44,165 nt of DNA from Oscillospiraceae bacterium (GCA_017829075.1 JAGAJA010000109.1:1-44165); one strand, 5' to 3'; counted from the first letter of the stretch, positions 33,033-42,770 are shown. Numbers and translations: made by a program. Notes: generated by a model not told the origin, from the sequence alone.

Positions 33033-33041
33033 ATTATACCA
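33033..33041 (-). promoter_or_regulatory. parA operon promoter (extended -10)
   Basis: Minus strand TGGTATAAT: TG at 33041-33040 and TATAAT at 33038-33033. The -35 (TTTATT) is weak, so the extended -10 probably matters. The two parS sites lie 40-100 bp upstream. Confidence 0.7.
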
Positions 33042-33078
33042 TACTATTCTGAAAAAATAAAGCCCTTTTTATAAAAAA

Positions 33079-33094
33079 TGTTCCACATGGAACA
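33079..33094 (+). promoter_or_regulatory. parS site 1
   Basis: TGTTCCACATGGAACA, a near-perfect palindrome close to the Bacillus parS consensus TGTTNCACGTGAAACA. It lies upstream of parA. Confidence 0.92.
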
Positions 33095-33118
33095 ATTTTT
33101 CGACCTTTCCAGCCGAAA

Positions 33119-33134
33119 TGTTCCATGTGGAACA
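33119..33134 (+). promoter_or_regulatory. parS site 2
   Basis: TGTTCCATGTGGAACA, the exact reverse complement of site 1, 40 bp away centre to centre. It lies just after the noc stop. Confidence 0.92.
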
Positions 33135-33144
33135 ATTATTCTGT

Positions 33145-33978
33145 TTAAATCTCCGCAGCCGAGTGTATTTTTATCGTGTATTCATAGCAGTCCCCCACCC
33201 GGTTCATCTGGGTTTCGCATTCAATGTTAGCCTCTTTCATGCTCTTGACTATTTTATTTATACTGTTTATGTAAAGTCTCGGCACCGGAAAATGAAATTT
33301 TCTTTTAGCCGGTGCAGCCTGCTTAACTTCTTTTTTCTGTTCAATTCCCTGATTAAGAACAGATTCCACAAGCTGCTCCGTTTGCTCAATATTCAGATGA
33401 TTAATTATGATCTCACCCAGCGCCCGTACCCTGTCTTTCTGGTTATCCAGTCTTATAAGCGCCCTAGCCTGCCTCTCAGTTATATTCCCTCGAACCAGCA
33501 GATTTCTCTCCGCGTCGCTGAATTTCAATAACCTCAGCTTATTTGCAATAGTAGATTGAGCCTTTCCAAGTTTCGCCGCAGCCTCCTCCTGAGTCAGCCC
33601 ATAGTAATTTATCAGCTTCTCAATAGCCATTGCCTCCTCAAAATAACTCAAATCCCGCCGCTGTATATTCTCTATCAGAGCAAGAACCGCCGATTTTTCG
33701 TCGTCCGCTTCGATAACAATACACGGAACCTCCTTCAATCCGCAGATTTTAGCCGCCCTGAGCCTGCGTTCACCGCTTACAATCTCGTAATTCACCCCGA
33801 ATCGCCGCACATTTATCGGCTGAAGAATTCCATTTTCTCTGATACTTTCCGCCAGAGAAGAAAGCTCCTCCTCGCTGAATTCCACCCTCGGCTGAGAGCG
33901 ATTAGGAACGATAAGCCCTACATCAATTGAAACCACCCTCTGGATTTGCCTTTCCTTGCTTTTAAATATACCGGTCAT
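33145..33978 (-). CDS. noc: Nucleoid occlusion protein Noc (ParB paralogue)
   Basis: 277 aa, a ParB-family CTP-dependent DNA-binding protein: RSQPRVEF start, GERRLRAAK patch, ENIQRRDLSY, HTH LTQEEAAAKLGKAQSTIANK, basic C-terminus. The position between rsmG and parA, next to a second ParB, is the classic Noc location in Bacillus. In Bacillus, Noc stops the division septum forming over the nucleoid and anchors DNA to the membrane by an N-terminal amphipathic helix; here the N-terminus is short (MTGIFKSKERQIQR) and could form such a helix. AAAGGAAG precedes ATG 33978. Its promoter overlaps a perfect DnaA box at 34047-34055. Being a second ParB, not Noc, is possible. Confidence 0.85.
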   Translation of the reverse strand: MTGIFKSKERQIQRVVSIDVGLIVPNRSQPRVEFSEEELSSLAESIRENGILQPINVRRFGVNYEIVSGERRLRAAKICGLKEVPCIVIEADDEKSAVLALIENIQRRDLSYFEEAMAIEKLINYYGLTQEEAAAKLGKAQSTIANKLRLLKFSDAERNLLVRGNITERQARALIRLDNQKDRVRALGEIIINHLNIEQTEQLVESVLNQGIEQKKEVKQAAPAKRKFHFPVPRLYINSINKIVKSMKEANIECETQMNRVGDCYEYTIKIHSAAEI

Positions 33979-34024
33979 AATTAATACTTCCTTTCTGGAA
34001 TAACCCTGTCTTTAAGTTACCTCA

Positions 34025-34055
34025 ATTATACCATGAAAAGGAAATATTATCCACA
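34025..34055 (-). promoter_or_regulatory. noc promoter overlapping a DnaA box
   Basis: Minus strand -10 TATAAT (34030-34025), preceded by TGG (extended -10). The -35 position (34053-34048, TGGATA) lies inside TGTGGATAA (34055-34047), the perfect consensus DnaA box on the complementary strand (TTATCCACA on the plus strand). Confidence 0.75.
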
Positions 34056-34099
34056 ATAAAAAATCGCATTTCCACCCATTTACCGACATGAAACACCAA

Positions 34100-34125
34100 A
34101 AAAAGCCGCTTCAAAGCGGCTTTTT
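34100..34125 (-). terminator. mnmG-rsmG terminator overlapping the rsmG stop
   Basis: Minus strand AAAAAGCCGC (34125-34116) pairs with GCGGCTTTTT (34109-34100), with more T following. The stop TGA at 34113-34111 lies in the loop, so the last rsmG codons form the left arm. Confidence 0.9.
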
Positions 34126-34818
34126 AGAAATATTAGCTGAGTTTCTAGGATATTTTGTCGGAGTCTGCGATATTTTTTTAATAACAGCAAGCCTTCTTTT
34201 ATCTCTATTTGGAAGTTCATAGTCCTTTGTGAATTCAATCTCACCGCCCAGCTTTGTAATTGCGCCAACCGCGCCGTCAATATCTTCATTCACCGATTTC
34301 AGCGCAATAAACCTGCCGCCAACCCTCACAAACGGAATGCAATATTCCGCCAGCACCGGCATAGCCGCAACCGCCCTCGCCGTCGCGAAATCAAAACATT
34401 CCCGCTTCTTTCTGCCAAGTTCCTCACTACGGGCATGGATTATCTCCGCCGAAATGCCAACCTCCGCGCAAACCTTTTCCAGATACACGCACCGTTTATT
34501 TAAACTGTCGCAAAGTGTCCCTTTCAAATCCGGACGTACTATCAAAAGTGGCAGAGCCGGAAACCCAGCCCCCGTCCCAACGTCAATAAACGAACTGCCC
34601 TGCGGAATATCCACCATAAAAAACGGCAGAACACTGTCTACGAAATGCTTCACAACCACCTCAGTAAACTCAGTTATCGAGGTCAGATTTACATTCTGAT
34701 TATATTCCACCATAAAATCGCACAGTCTGACGAGCCTTTCAGCCTGATTTTCGTCAATAGTGATCCCAGCCTGTGCAAATTTCTGAACAGTAAAATCAAT
34801 TCTCTCAGAATTACTCAT
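34111..34818 (-). CDS. rsmG: 16S rRNA (guanine527-N7) methyltransferase
   Basis: SAM-dependent enzyme (old name GidB) that methylates G527 of 16S rRNA; its loss gives low-level streptomycin resistance. The 235-aa Rossmann fold has the SAM motif [17 protein letters not shown] (about 65-81), then [10 protein letters not shown] and [13 protein letters not shown] 34818 overlaps the 3' end of mnmG by 8 nt, with GGAAGGGG 6 nt upstream. A neighbouring ATG at 34821 is also possible. It forms an operon with mnmG, as in most Firmicutes. The gene ends within the loop of its own terminator hairpin. Confidence 0.96.
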   Translation of the reverse strand: MSNSERIDFTVQKFAQAGITIDENQAERLVRLCDFMVEYNQNVNLTSITEFTEVVVKHFVDSVLPFFMVDIPQGSSFIDVGTGAGFPALPLLIVRPDLKGTLCDSLNKRCVYLEKVCAEVGISAEIIHARSEELGRKKRECFDFATARAVAAMPVLAEYCIPFVRVGGRFIALKSVNEDIDGAVGAITKLGGEIEFTKDYELPNRDKRRLAVIKKISQTPTKYPRNSANISKKPL

Positions 34819-36706
34819 CATTTTCCCCCTTCCCATTCCGCGCAGCAAGCCAGATCAGCAGCACCGACACGTCCGCCGGATTTACTCCAGAAATACGCCC
34901 CGCCTGCCCCACATTCAGCGGTCTAAACTTATTCAGCTTCTCCTGCGCCTCCAGCCGAAGTCCCTTTATAGTCTTGTAGTCCACGTCCGCAGGCAGAGCC
35001 TTTTCCTCCAGCTTACGCATTTTATCTATCTGTTCCTGCTGAATTTTGATGTAACCGGAATATTTCAGCTCAATCTCCAGCTTATTCACCAGGGAGTATT
35101 TCAGCTTCGGACGCTCCGGGTCAAACTCCTCAAAATCCGAATAATTAAGCTGCGGCCGCTTCAATAGCTCAATTAACCTTACCCCGGCAGTAATTTCAGA
35201 AGTTCCCTTCTCCCTCAGCAGCTTATTTACCTTCTCACAGGGGTGAATTGTCACAGATTTTATGCGCTCCAGTTCCTCCGCGCAGATTTCCTGTTCCCGC
35301 AGAAACTTCTTAAACCTCTCGTCCGAAACAAGCCCAACCTTGTGGCCAATAGGCAGAAGCCTGTCCGCAGCATTATCCTGCCTGAGAATTAACCGGTATT
35401 CGCTCCTTGAAGTCATCATTCTGTAAGGCTCAGAGCAGCCCTTTGTCACAAGATCGTCGATAAGCGTACCGATATAGCTTGAAGCCCTGTCCAGAATAAG
35501 CGGCTCTCTGCCGGATATTTTCAGCGCAGCATTAATACCTGCAACAATACCCTGCGCCGCCGCCTCCTCATAACCGCTAGTGCAGTTGAACTGCCCCGCG
35601 CCGTACAACCCGGAGATCTTCTTGAATTCCAGTGTAGGCAGCAGTTCCAGCGGGTCGCAGCAGTCATATTCAATAGCATAAGCCGGCCGCATTATCTCCA
35701 CATTTTCCAGACCCATAATTGTCCGCAGAAATTTTATCTGCACGTCCTCCGGAAGTGATGAGGACATACCCTGCAAATAGTATTCGTCCGTATCCAGACC
35801 CATAGGCTCAACAAAAAGCTGATGCCGTTCCTTTTCCCGGAAACGCACGATCTTGTCCTCAATACTCGGACAATACCTCGGTCCAATACCCTCAATTCTT
35901 CCGGAATACAGCGGCGACCTGTCCAGATTGTCCAGAATTACCTTATGAGTATTCTCGTTCGTATAAGTAACATAGCAGTCCGCCTGATTATACAGTTCCC
36001 GCTCATTATCGAATGCAAACGGCATGATCTGCTCGTCCCCAGTCTGCTTTTCCATAACCGAGAAATCAATTGACCGCTTATGCACTCTCGCCGGAGTTCC
36101 GGTCTTGAACCTTCTCATAGAAATCCCAAGTTCTCTCAGACACCCGGTCAGTTCTGTCGAGGGCATAACATTGTCCGGCCCGCTGCTGTAATTCAGCTCA
36201 CCTATGTGTATTTTTCCATTCAGATAAGTACCCGTAGTAATGATTGCCGCCTTAACCGGGTGAACCGCCCCCAGCTTAGTCCGCACCGCAGTAATTTTCC
36301 CGTCAACAACATCAACCCCGGTGACTTCCGCCTGCTTTATATACAAATTCGGCGTATTCTCCAGCGTCTGCTTCATATAGGTATGATATTTAACCCGATC
36401 GCTCTGCACTCTGAGGCTATGCACCGCCGGTCCCTTGCCACGGTTGAGAATTCGCGATTGAATAAACGTAGCGTCTGCCGCCCGTCCCATTTCCCCGCCG
36501 AGGGAATCAATCTCGCACACTATCTGTCCCTTAGCCGACCCGCCGATGCAGGGATTACACGGCATATTTGCAATACAATCCAGCGACAAAGTAAACACCG
36601 CAGTTTTCATTCCAAGCCTTGCCGCAGCCAGAGCCGCCTCGCAGCCTGCGTGACCCGCGCCGATAACAGCCACATCATATTCCTCAAGAGTATATGCGCT
36701 GCTCAT
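34811..36706 (-). CDS. mnmG: tRNA uridine-5-carboxymethylaminomethyl modification enzyme
   Basis: FAD protein (GidA) that, with the GTPase MnmE, builds cmnm5U at the wobble position U34. The 631 aa include the FAD motif [18 protein letters not shown] (about 10-27), [27 protein letters not shown], and the later [20 protein letters not shown] and [18 protein letters not shown] motifs. AAAGGAAG precedes ATG 36706. rsmG follows with overlap. mnmE is not in the window. A parS site lies 45 bp upstream of its start, between it and gyrA. Confidence 0.97.
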   Translation of the reverse strand: MSSAYTLEEYDVAVIGAGHAGCEAALAAARLGMKTAVFTLSLDCIANMPCNPCIGGSAKGQIVCEIDSLGGEMGRAADATFIQSRILNRGKGPAVHSLRVQSDRVKYHTYMKQTLENTPNLYIKQAEVTGVDVVDGKITAVRTKLGAVHPVKAAIITTGTYLNGKIHIGELNYSSGPDNVMPSTELTGCLRELGISMRRFKTGTPARVHKRSIDFSVMEKQTGDEQIMPFAFDNERELYNQADCYVTYTNENTHKVILDNLDRSPLYSGRIEGIGPRYCPSIEDKIVRFREKERHQLFVEPMGLDTDEYYLQGMSSSLPEDVQIKFLRTIMGLENVEIMRPAYAIEYDCCDPLELLPTLEFKKISGLYGAGQFNCTSGYEEAAAQGIVAGINAALKISGREPLILDRASSYIGTLIDDLVTKGCSEPYRMMTSRSEYRLILRQDNAADRLLPIGHKVGLVSDERFKKFLREQEICAEELERIKSVTIHPCEKVNKLLREKGTSEITAGVRLIELLKRPQLNYSDFEEFDPERPKLKYSLVNKLEIELKYSGYIKIQQEQIDKMRKLEEKALPADVDYKTIKGLRLEAQEKLNKFRPLNVGQAGRISGVNPADVSVLLIWLAARNGKGENDE

Positions 36707-36750
36707 TTTTCATCTTCCTTTCAATATACATTCGACACAAAACGAAATAA

Positions 36751-36766
36751 TGTTCCATGTGGAACA
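36751..36766 (+). promoter_or_regulatory. parS site 3
   Basis: TGTTCCATGTGGAACA, identical to site 2, between mnmG and gyrA, about 3.6 kb from sites 1 and 2. Confidence 0.92.
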
Positions 36767-36783
36767 ATTCCTATTCTCAAAAA

Positions 36784-36809
36784 TTCGCCCGAATGATTAT
36801 TCGGGCGAA
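36784..36809 (-). terminator. gyrA terminator
   Basis: Perfect 11-bp stem TTCGCCCGAAT (36784-36794)/ATTCGGGCGAA (36799-36809), followed by TTTTTGAG on the minus strand. Confidence 0.9.
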
Positions 36810-36829
36810 CCTTATTCTATTATTGAGAA

Positions 36830-39463
36830 TTACTCCTCATCTTCAGCAGAATTATCCTCTGCCTCTCCGGAATTATCCTCATCATCAGGAGCCTCATCAG
36901 GCTCAACCACCTCAGCCGCCTCAGCCGACAGAGAAGCCTGGATTTCCTCATCGGAAACCTTCTCAATCTCCTCGGTGCTTTCCGAATCATCATGCGCCGT
37001 TCTCGTGAAGGAAGCAACCCTGCTGTCCTCCGCAAGCCGCATTACACGAACACCGGAAGCCGGCCTGCCCATAATTCTCATATCGTTAGCCCTGAACCGG
37101 ATAATTACGCCGTCAGTGCTGATAAGAATAACATCATCGTCCGGGCCAAGAGTGCGGATACCGCAGACGTAACCCTTCTCCTCGCTTACCGGGTAGTTTT
37201 TCAGACCCAGACCGCCGCGCTTCTGCAAGCGATAGCTGGAAACTGCGCATCTTCTGCCCATACCCTTATCCGTAACGGTAAGGATAGTTGCGTTGTCGTC
37301 GAATATCTTTGTTGCACCGACAACATAGTCACCCTCGCGCAGTCTGATAGCGCGAACGCCCCTTGCCTGCCTGCTGAGCGGACGGCAGTCATTCTCGTCA
37401 AAGCAGATAGAATAGCCGTTTCTCGAAGCCGCAAGGATTCTGCAATCACCCTCGGTGAGGAACGCAGACGCAATCTCGTCCCCTTCCGCAAGAGTAACTG
37501 CCCTCAGACCCTTCTTGCGTACATTCTTATATTCCGAAAGCTTAGTGCGCTTTACCGTGCCATTCTTTGTCACGCAGATGAAATACTTGTTATCTGCAAA
37601 GTCGTGGGTAGTCATCATAGCAGCCACCCGCTCACCCTCGTTGAGCTGGAGTAGATTTACGATATTCATACCTCTCGACTGCTTGCTTCCCTCCGGAATT
37701 TCATAGCATTTCAGACGGTACATATTACCCTGATTTGTGATGAACAGAATATTCTCATGGCTGGAGGAGATGAACATATTCTCAACGAAATCCTCGTCCC
37801 TCTGCTTCATGCCGGAAACACCCTTGCCACCGCGCTTTTGGATATTATACAGCTCCACAGGCTGACGCTTGATGTAACCTATATTAGTATAGGTAACAAC
37901 ACAGTCCTCCTCCGGAATAAGATCCTCAATATCCACCTCGCCGCTGACCGGCTCGATCTTTGTGCGCCGCGCGTCGTTGTACTTTTTCTTTATAGCAAGC
38001 AGTTCGTCGCCGATAACGTGAAGCAGTTTTCCGTGATCCGCAAGAATTTCCCGCAGCTCTGCAATAGTTCCGCGCTTCTCCTGCAATTCGTCTATTACCT
38101 TAGACTTCTCCATACCGGTCAGCGCGCCTAATCTCATCTGAACAATAGCGTCCGCCTGAACTTCAGTGAGGGAATAGATTCCCTCCTCAAAGAATCCGGT
38201 CTGCGAAACGTCAATATTCTTGAACCGCTCCACCAGACGCTCCTTGCCTTCCTGGATAGTCTTACTTGAACGCAGTATAGCGATAACCTCATCAATGAAG
38301 TCGATAGCGATAAGGAAGCCCTCAAGGATATGCGCTCTTTCCAGAGCCTTTTCAAGGTCATACTTAGTCCTGCGGGTAATAACATCAACCTGGAAGTCAA
38401 GATAATATTCCAGACACTCTTTCAGAGTAAGTATCTTAGGCTGACCGTTCACCAGAGCCAGCATGATAACGCCGACAGTATCCTGTAACTGAGTAAAGGA
38501 ATACAGCTTATTGAGTACAACGTTAGCGTTAGCGTCCCGCTTCAGCTCAATAACGATTCTCATTCCGTTTCTGTCTGACTCATCGCGTACAACGCTGATA
38601 CCCTCGATACGCTTGTCCCGTACAAGGTCGCCAATGCTCATAAGAAGCCGCGCCTTGTTCACCATGTAGGGAATTTCGTCTATAATAATGCGAGTATGGT
38701 TGTTTTCCTCAACTATATTAGCCCGACCTCGCAGAATAATCTTTCCGCGTCCGGTGTAGTAAGCCGAGCGAATGCCGCTGTAACCCATAATAATACCGCC
38801 AGTCGGGAAATCCGGGCCTTGTATCTGGGTCATAAGCTCCTCAATAGAAACGTCGGGATTATCTATCATCAGCATCAGCGCGTCAATTACCTCGCCGAGA
38901 TTGTGGGGAGGAATATTGGTAGCCATGCCAACAGCAATACCGTTACTTCCATTAACTAACAGATTAGGAAATCTAGAGGGAAGAACCACAGGTTCCTGAA
39001 GCTTATCATCATAGTTTGTGGTGAAATCCACAACTTTTTTGCCGATATCCTGGGTCATTTCGTTAGATATCTTCGCAAGCCTAGCCTCAGTATAACGGTA
39101 AGCCGCCGCCGGGTCGCCGTCCACAGAACCGAAGTTTCCATGACCGTCGATAAGCGGATAGCGCATAGAGAAGTCCTGCGCCAGTCTGACCAGCGCGTCA
39201 TAAACGGAAGCGTCGCCGTGGGGGTGATATTTACCGAGAACCTCACCGACAGTATACGCGCACTTTCTGAACGGCTTGTCCGAGGTGTTTCCGGCGTCGT
39301 TCATAGTGTAGATAATACGGCGGTGAACCGGCTTCAGACCGTCCCTGACGTCCGGAAGCGCTCTCGCAGTAATAACCGACATTGAGTAGGTAATAAACGA
39401 TGTTTTCATCGTCTGCTCAAGGTCAACATTCAAAAGCTTTTCCAAGCTGAAATCAATATCCAT
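36830..39463 (-). CDS. gyrA: DNA gyrase subunit A
   Basis: Breakage-reunion subunit of gyrase, which introduces negative supercoils. In its 877 aa the active-site Tyr is Tyr124 in YRYTEARL. The quinolone-resistance region reads [20 protein letters not shown], so the residue equal to E. coli Ser83 is Ala85, while the acidic partner Asp89 is kept. The C-terminal beta-pinwheel has the GyrA box in [11 protein letters not shown] and repeated blades ([20 protein letters not shown]), followed by a very acidic tail ending DEE. GGAGG precedes ATG 39463. It is the third gene of a run gyrB, YcxB-like, gyrA. Confidence 0.97.
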   Translation of the reverse strand: MDIDFSLEKLLNVDLEQTMKTSFITYSMSVITARALPDVRDGLKPVHRRIIYTMNDAGNTSDKPFRKCAYTVGEVLGKYHPHGDASVYDALVRLAQDFSMRYPLIDGHGNFGSVDGDPAAAYRYTEARLAKISNEMTQDIGKKVVDFTTNYDDKLQEPVVLPSRFPNLLVNGSNGIAVGMATNIPPHNLGEVIDALMLMIDNPDVSIEELMTQIQGPDFPTGGIIMGYSGIRSAYYTGRGKIILRGRANIVEENNHTRIIIDEIPYMVNKARLLMSIGDLVRDKRIEGISVVRDESDRNGMRIVIELKRDANANVVLNKLYSFTQLQDTVGVIMLALVNGQPKILTLKECLEYYLDFQVDVITRRTKYDLEKALERAHILEGFLIAIDFIDEVIAILRSSKTIQEGKERLVERFKNIDVSQTGFFEEGIYSLTEVQADAIVQMRLGALTGMEKSKVIDELQEKRGTIAELREILADHGKLLHVIGDELLAIKKKYNDARRTKIEPVSGEVDIEDLIPEEDCVVTYTNIGYIKRQPVELYNIQKRGGKGVSGMKQRDEDFVENMFISSSHENILFITNQGNMYRLKCYEIPEGSKQSRGMNIVNLLQLNEGERVAAMMTTHDFADNKYFICVTKNGTVKRTKLSEYKNVRKKGLRAVTLAEGDEIASAFLTEGDCRILAASRNGYSICFDENDCRPLSRQARGVRAIRLREGDYVVGATKIFDDNATILTVTDKGMGRRCAVSSYRLQKRGGLGLKNYPVSEEKGYVCGIRTLGPDDDVILISTDGVIIRFRANDMRIMGRPASGVRVMRLAEDSRVASFTRTAHDDSESTEEIEKVSDEEIQASLSAEAAEVVEPDEAPDDEDNSGEAEDNSAEDEE

Positions 39464-39557
39464 TTTTCCTCCAAAAATTAAGAGCTGTCAGCAATCTACG
39501 GCATTTCCGCCGGATTTGTTCAGCATTTTCCCGATACACAGTATCTGACGGGAGTAA

Positions 39558-40211
39558 TTATTCAGCGTCCTCGGCATTCAGCCTATTCGTCAGAAAATCC
39601 CTGACTGCATTTTCCTGTTCCACAGAAAGACACCGTTTCGGGAAGCAGTATATCTGCTGCCGGTTGAACACCAGAAGCAGCGACTCGTCATTTTCTATGA
39701 ATTCCAGCAGATCCTGCCCGATAATGAACGTAGTTTTCAGCGGCGAAATAATCTCCTCGTCCGCGTCCTCGTCGATTTTCACATGGACTTCGTTCGCTTT
39801 CGGCTTGATTTTTGTTTCAATCTCGATCTTATCCGGATAGAAAGCCGCATTGTAGTCCTCCGGGTTCATATCCTTGAGAGCCTCGATTGTCTTGTGCCGT
39901 GAGCGTTTTTTGTCTGTCAGACTGTAAACCAGACCCAGCCCGCAGAAAATAAGCGCCGCATACGCGAAAATCGAGGTGGGATTAATAACTATCGCCACAA
40001 TGACCGCCACCGTCAGCAGTGCATAAGCCGCGATAGAAAACATACCGCGCTTGCTCTTGTATTTCTGCTGAAACGACTTCATTGCGCCGTCGATCTCCTC
40101 CAGCGTATTGTCATAGCTGAACTGAACAACAGCCTCAGAGCTTTTCTGCTCCTTATTATCATCAGCCAGCCCGCCGAGATCCGGCAGAATACCATTAGAA
40201 ATAACGATCAC
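39558..40211 (-). CDS. Membrane protein with YcxB-like C-terminal domain
   Basis: 217 aa. A polar N-terminus is followed by two close TM segments (about 56-78 and 80-98, MFSIAAYALLTVAVIVAIV and IFAYAALIFCGLGLVYSL). The C-terminal beta-rich domain (FYPDKIEIETK, IIGQDLLEFIENDESLLLVF, YCFPKRCLS) resembles the YcxB-like family. The start is uncertain: GTG 40211 lies only 1-2 nt after AAGGA, and the better-spaced in-frame codon is ATT 40202. It lies 50 nt after gyrB and 94 nt before gyrA, on the same strand and with no terminator between, so it probably shares their transcript. The function is unknown. Confidence 0.8.
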   Translation of the reverse strand: MIVISNGILPDLGGLADDNKEQKSSEAVVQFSYDNTLEEIDGAMKSFQQKYKSKRGMFSIAAYALLTVAVIVAIVINPTSIFAYAALIFCGLGLVYSLTDKKRSRHKTIEALKDMNPEDYNAAFYPDKIEIETKIKPKANEVHVKIDEDADEEIISPLKTTFIIGQDLLEFIENDESLLLVFNRQQIYCFPKRCLSVEQENAVRDFLTNRLNAEDAE

Positions 40212-40261
40212 TTCCTTAACAAATTAATACAGATAGTAATATATAAAATAAACATTACAAA

Positions 40262-42250
40262 TTAGAAATCCAGATTTTGTACCAAAGTAGCATTCTGCTC
40301 AATAAATTCACGTCTAGGCTCAACCTTGTCACCCATAAGAACTGTCATGATCTCGTCAGCCTTAGCCGCGTCCTCAACAGTGACCCTGAGCATAGTACGG
40401 GTTTCCGGGTTCATGGTAGTTTCCCAGAGCTGATCCGGATCCATCTCACCAAGACCTTTGTAGCGCTGAACATCTACCTTTGAACCGCTCTCTCCCGAAA
40501 GCTCCTTGATATACATATCCCGTTCCTCATCGGAGAACGCGTATTTCACGGTCTTACCCTTTGCAACCTTGAACAGCGGCGGCTGCGCGATATAAACATG
40601 ACCCTGTTCAATCAGAGGACGCATAAATCTAAAGAAGAACGTCAGCATAAGAGTACAGATATGCGCGCCGTCCACATCGGCATCGGCCATGATAATAACG
40701 CGCCCATACCTGAGCTTATTAATGTCGAAATCCTCCGCAATACCCGTACCGAGAGCCTTTACCACCGGCGAAAGCTTGTCGTTATTGTAAACCTTATCCG
40801 CTCTTGCTTTTTCAACGTTCAGCATCTTGCCCCACAGGGACAGAATAGCCTGAAAACGCCTGTCGCGTCCGCTCTTAGCCGAGCCGCCCGCAGAATCTCC
40901 CTCTACGATGTAAATTTCAGTTACCGAAGGGTCGCTCTCTGAGCAGTCCGCCAGCTTGCCGGGAAGGCCGTTGCTGTCCATAACGGACTTTCTCTTTGCC
41001 TCCATTGCCTTTTTAGCCGCGTCCCTAGCCGCCTGAGAGTTCATTGCCTTGTTCATGATGATCATAGCGGTTTCCGGGTGCTCTTCAAAGTAATATGTGA
41101 GCTGCTCCGTGGCGATTTTATAAACCACCGGCTGAACCTCCGGATTACCCAGCTTGCCCTTGGTCTGACCTTCAAATTCGCACTCCGGCAGCTTCACCGA
41201 AATGATAGCATTAATAGCCTCTCTGATAGCCTCGCCGCTGTATCCCGCGAAAGGCTTTTCTTCCTCGCCCTTCTTCGCGGATTTCTTCTTCGGCTTGTTC
41301 TTCTCCTGATTTTCCTTGTAAGCCTTCGCGTAGTCATTCACAACCTTGCTGAGAGCCTTCTTGAAGCCCAGCTCATGAGTACCGCCCTCGCCGGTGTGAA
41401 TATTATTAGCAAACGACCGGAATATCTCGCTGTTGAAGTCAGTAGTATACTGGAATGCAATTTCCACGTTGATACCGTTCATATCTCCGGTGAGATAAAT
41501 AACGTCCGGGTGAAGAACGTCCGCGCCGCGCTTCTGGTTGAGCCATTCAATGTAACTTCTGATACCGCCCTCATACATCATTTCCTCATGAACCGGATTT
41601 TCCGGGTCGCGGGTATCAGAGAGCTTTATTTTCAGACCGCCGTTAAGGAATGCCTTTTCCCGCAGTCTTTCCTGCAAAGTTGCATAATTGAATACAGTAG
41701 TATGGAATATCTCTCCGTCCGGCTTAAATGTAACGGTAGTACCGGTGTGGTCAGTTTCGCCGATAACCTTTATAGGCTCGCTGTATTCACCCCGCTCAAA
41801 CCGCTGAAAATGAATATTCTTGCCGTCGTGTATCTCCACCTCAAGCCATTCCGAAAGAGCGTTTACAACCGACGCACCAACGCCGTGCAGACCTCCGGCA
41901 ACTTTATATCCGCCGCCGCCAAATTTACCTCCGGCATGAAGCACGGTAAATACAACGGTAGCCGCCGAAATACCCTCCGCATGGTTGATAGCGGTAGGAA
42001 TACCACGACCGTTATCAACAACGCGGATAACGTTGTCAGGCAGGATATCCACGTCGATTTCCGTACAGAAACCTGCCAGCGCCTCGTCAATAGCATTGTC
42101 CACGATCTCATAAACAAGGTGGTGCAAACCGCCCTCGCCGGAAGAGCCTACATACATACCCGGACGCTTTCTTACAGCCTCCAGACCCTTTAAAACCTGT
42201 ATGTCGTCTGCGCCGTAGCTCATATTCTGAGCGTTTTCATTTTCAGCCAT
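40262..42250 (-). CDS. gyrB: DNA gyrase subunit B
   Basis: ATPase subunit of gyrase. The 662-aa protein has the GHKL motifs (VDNAIDEALAGF, VDNGRGIPT, GGLHGVGASVVNALS) and the Toprim domain (EGDSAGGSAKSGRDRRFQA, with acidic DADVDGAHI). The C-terminus QRYKGLGEMDPDQLWETTM is canonical. ATG 42250 follows AAAGG by 7 nt; an in-frame ATG at 42271 has no ribosome site. The leader of about 370 nt contains Family II copy 2, right after the promoter. Gyrase genes are often regulated by supercoiling. Unlike the common dnaA-dnaN-recF-gyrB order, rpsT lies upstream here. Confidence 0.97.
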   Translation of the reverse strand: MAENENAQNMSYGADDIQVLKGLEAVRKRPGMYVGSSGEGGLHHLVYEIVDNAIDEALAGFCTEIDVDILPDNVIRVVDNGRGIPTAINHAEGISAATVVFTVLHAGGKFGGGGYKVAGGLHGVGASVVNALSEWLEVEIHDGKNIHFQRFERGEYSEPIKVIGETDHTGTTVTFKPDGEIFHTTVFNYATLQERLREKAFLNGGLKIKLSDTRDPENPVHEEMMYEGGIRSYIEWLNQKRGADVLHPDVIYLTGDMNGINVEIAFQYTTDFNSEIFRSFANNIHTGEGGTHELGFKKALSKVVNDYAKAYKENQEKNKPKKKSAKKGEEEKPFAGYSGEAIREAINAIISVKLPECEFEGQTKGKLGNPEVQPVVYKIATEQLTYYFEEHPETAMIIMNKAMNSQAARDAAKKAMEAKRKSVMDSNGLPGKLADCSESDPSVTEIYIVEGDSAGGSAKSGRDRRFQAILSLWGKMLNVEKARADKVYNNDKLSPVVKALGTGIAEDFDINKLRYGRVIIMADADVDGAHICTLMLTFFFRFMRPLIEQGHVYIAQPPLFKVAKGKTVKYAFSDEERDMYIKELSGESGSKVDVQRYKGLGEMDPDQLWETTMNPETRTMLRVTVEDAAKADEIMTVLMGDKVEPRREFIEQNATLVQNLDF

Positions 42251-42335
42251 AAATAAACCTTTACCCTCCATATCATACTGAAAAAATCAGTACGTCAGAC
42301 GCGGAACAAAAGCCCCGCAGAACCCTGCAATATAT

Positions 42336-42606
42336 GGCAATATCGCACAATTACCGGCTAACGCCTTTACCGCACGCTTACTTGCATCTTTTCCGTTATC
42401 TTGCACAAATTTCGCTTGACGGGCGTGTCTCCCCCGGTGGGGGAGGTGGCACGCAAGTGCCAGAGGGGTTGACCGACAGAACAGCCCGCCTGCGCTCACG
42501 TGTTTTCGGCTTGAATACGCTTCGCTCCCGCCGAAAACCGCAAGTTATTCAATCTAACGAAAAATCTGACGGCGTAATCGTACGATAAAAATTATGCGAT
42601 ATTGCC
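42336..42606 (-). repeat. Family II inverted-repeat element, copy 2 (gyrB leader)
   Basis: Read on the gyrB strand, the ends are GGCAATATCGCATAATT (42606-42590) and TAATTGTGCGATATTGCC (42353-42336). The inner helix TTTTTCGTTA (42564-42555) pairs with TAACGGAAAA (42398-42389). The conserved parts match copy 1 at 10449-10620 in the same orientation to the downstream gene. The centre has been replaced by about 130 bp with its own palindromes (see 42429-42538). Confidence 0.85.
42429..42538. repeat. Palindromic insert nested in Family II copy 2
   Basis: CTCCCCC-GGT-GGGGGAG (42429-42445), TGGCAC-GCAA-GTGCCA (42447-42462) and GTTTTCGGC (42502-42510)/GCCGAAAAC (42530-42538) are absent from copy 1. 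The first two hairpins resemble a GGGGGAG/GGCAC palindrome I remember as common between genes of gut Clostridia; that memory is unverified. Confidence 0.6.
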
Positions 42607-42629
42607 TTAGAATTGCATATATTATATAT

Positions 42630-42658
42630 AGTATACCACAAAACAGCCATAATTGCAA
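42630..42658 (-). promoter_or_regulatory. gyrB promoter
   Basis: Minus strand TTGCAA (42658-42653), 17 bp, TATACT (42635-42630). It lies 23 bp before the Family II element. Confidence 0.78.
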
Positions 42659-42741
42659 GCATTTCCGGCGATTTCATGCGATTTTAACAAAAAAAATAGT
42701 CATATAAACCGATTAATCTAAAAAAAATTTCTCAAAACCCC

Positions 42742-42770
42742 TTGCAATTTGAAAATAACTGTGATATAAT
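42742..42770 (+). promoter_or_regulatory. rpsT promoter
   Basis: TTGCAA (42742-42747), 17-bp spacer, TATAAT (42765-42770). The leader of about 125 nt (to 42902) is long for a small ribosomal gene and could hold an autoregulatory structure; I see no known motif. Confidence 0.82.

Noticed and set aside
34047..34055. oriC
   Set aside because: Only one perfect DnaA box, no AT-rich unwinding element cluster and no dnaA or dnaN adjacent.
42287..42588. Open frames on both strands in the gyrB leader
   Set aside because: They cover the Family II element and its nested palindromes and do not resemble proteins.
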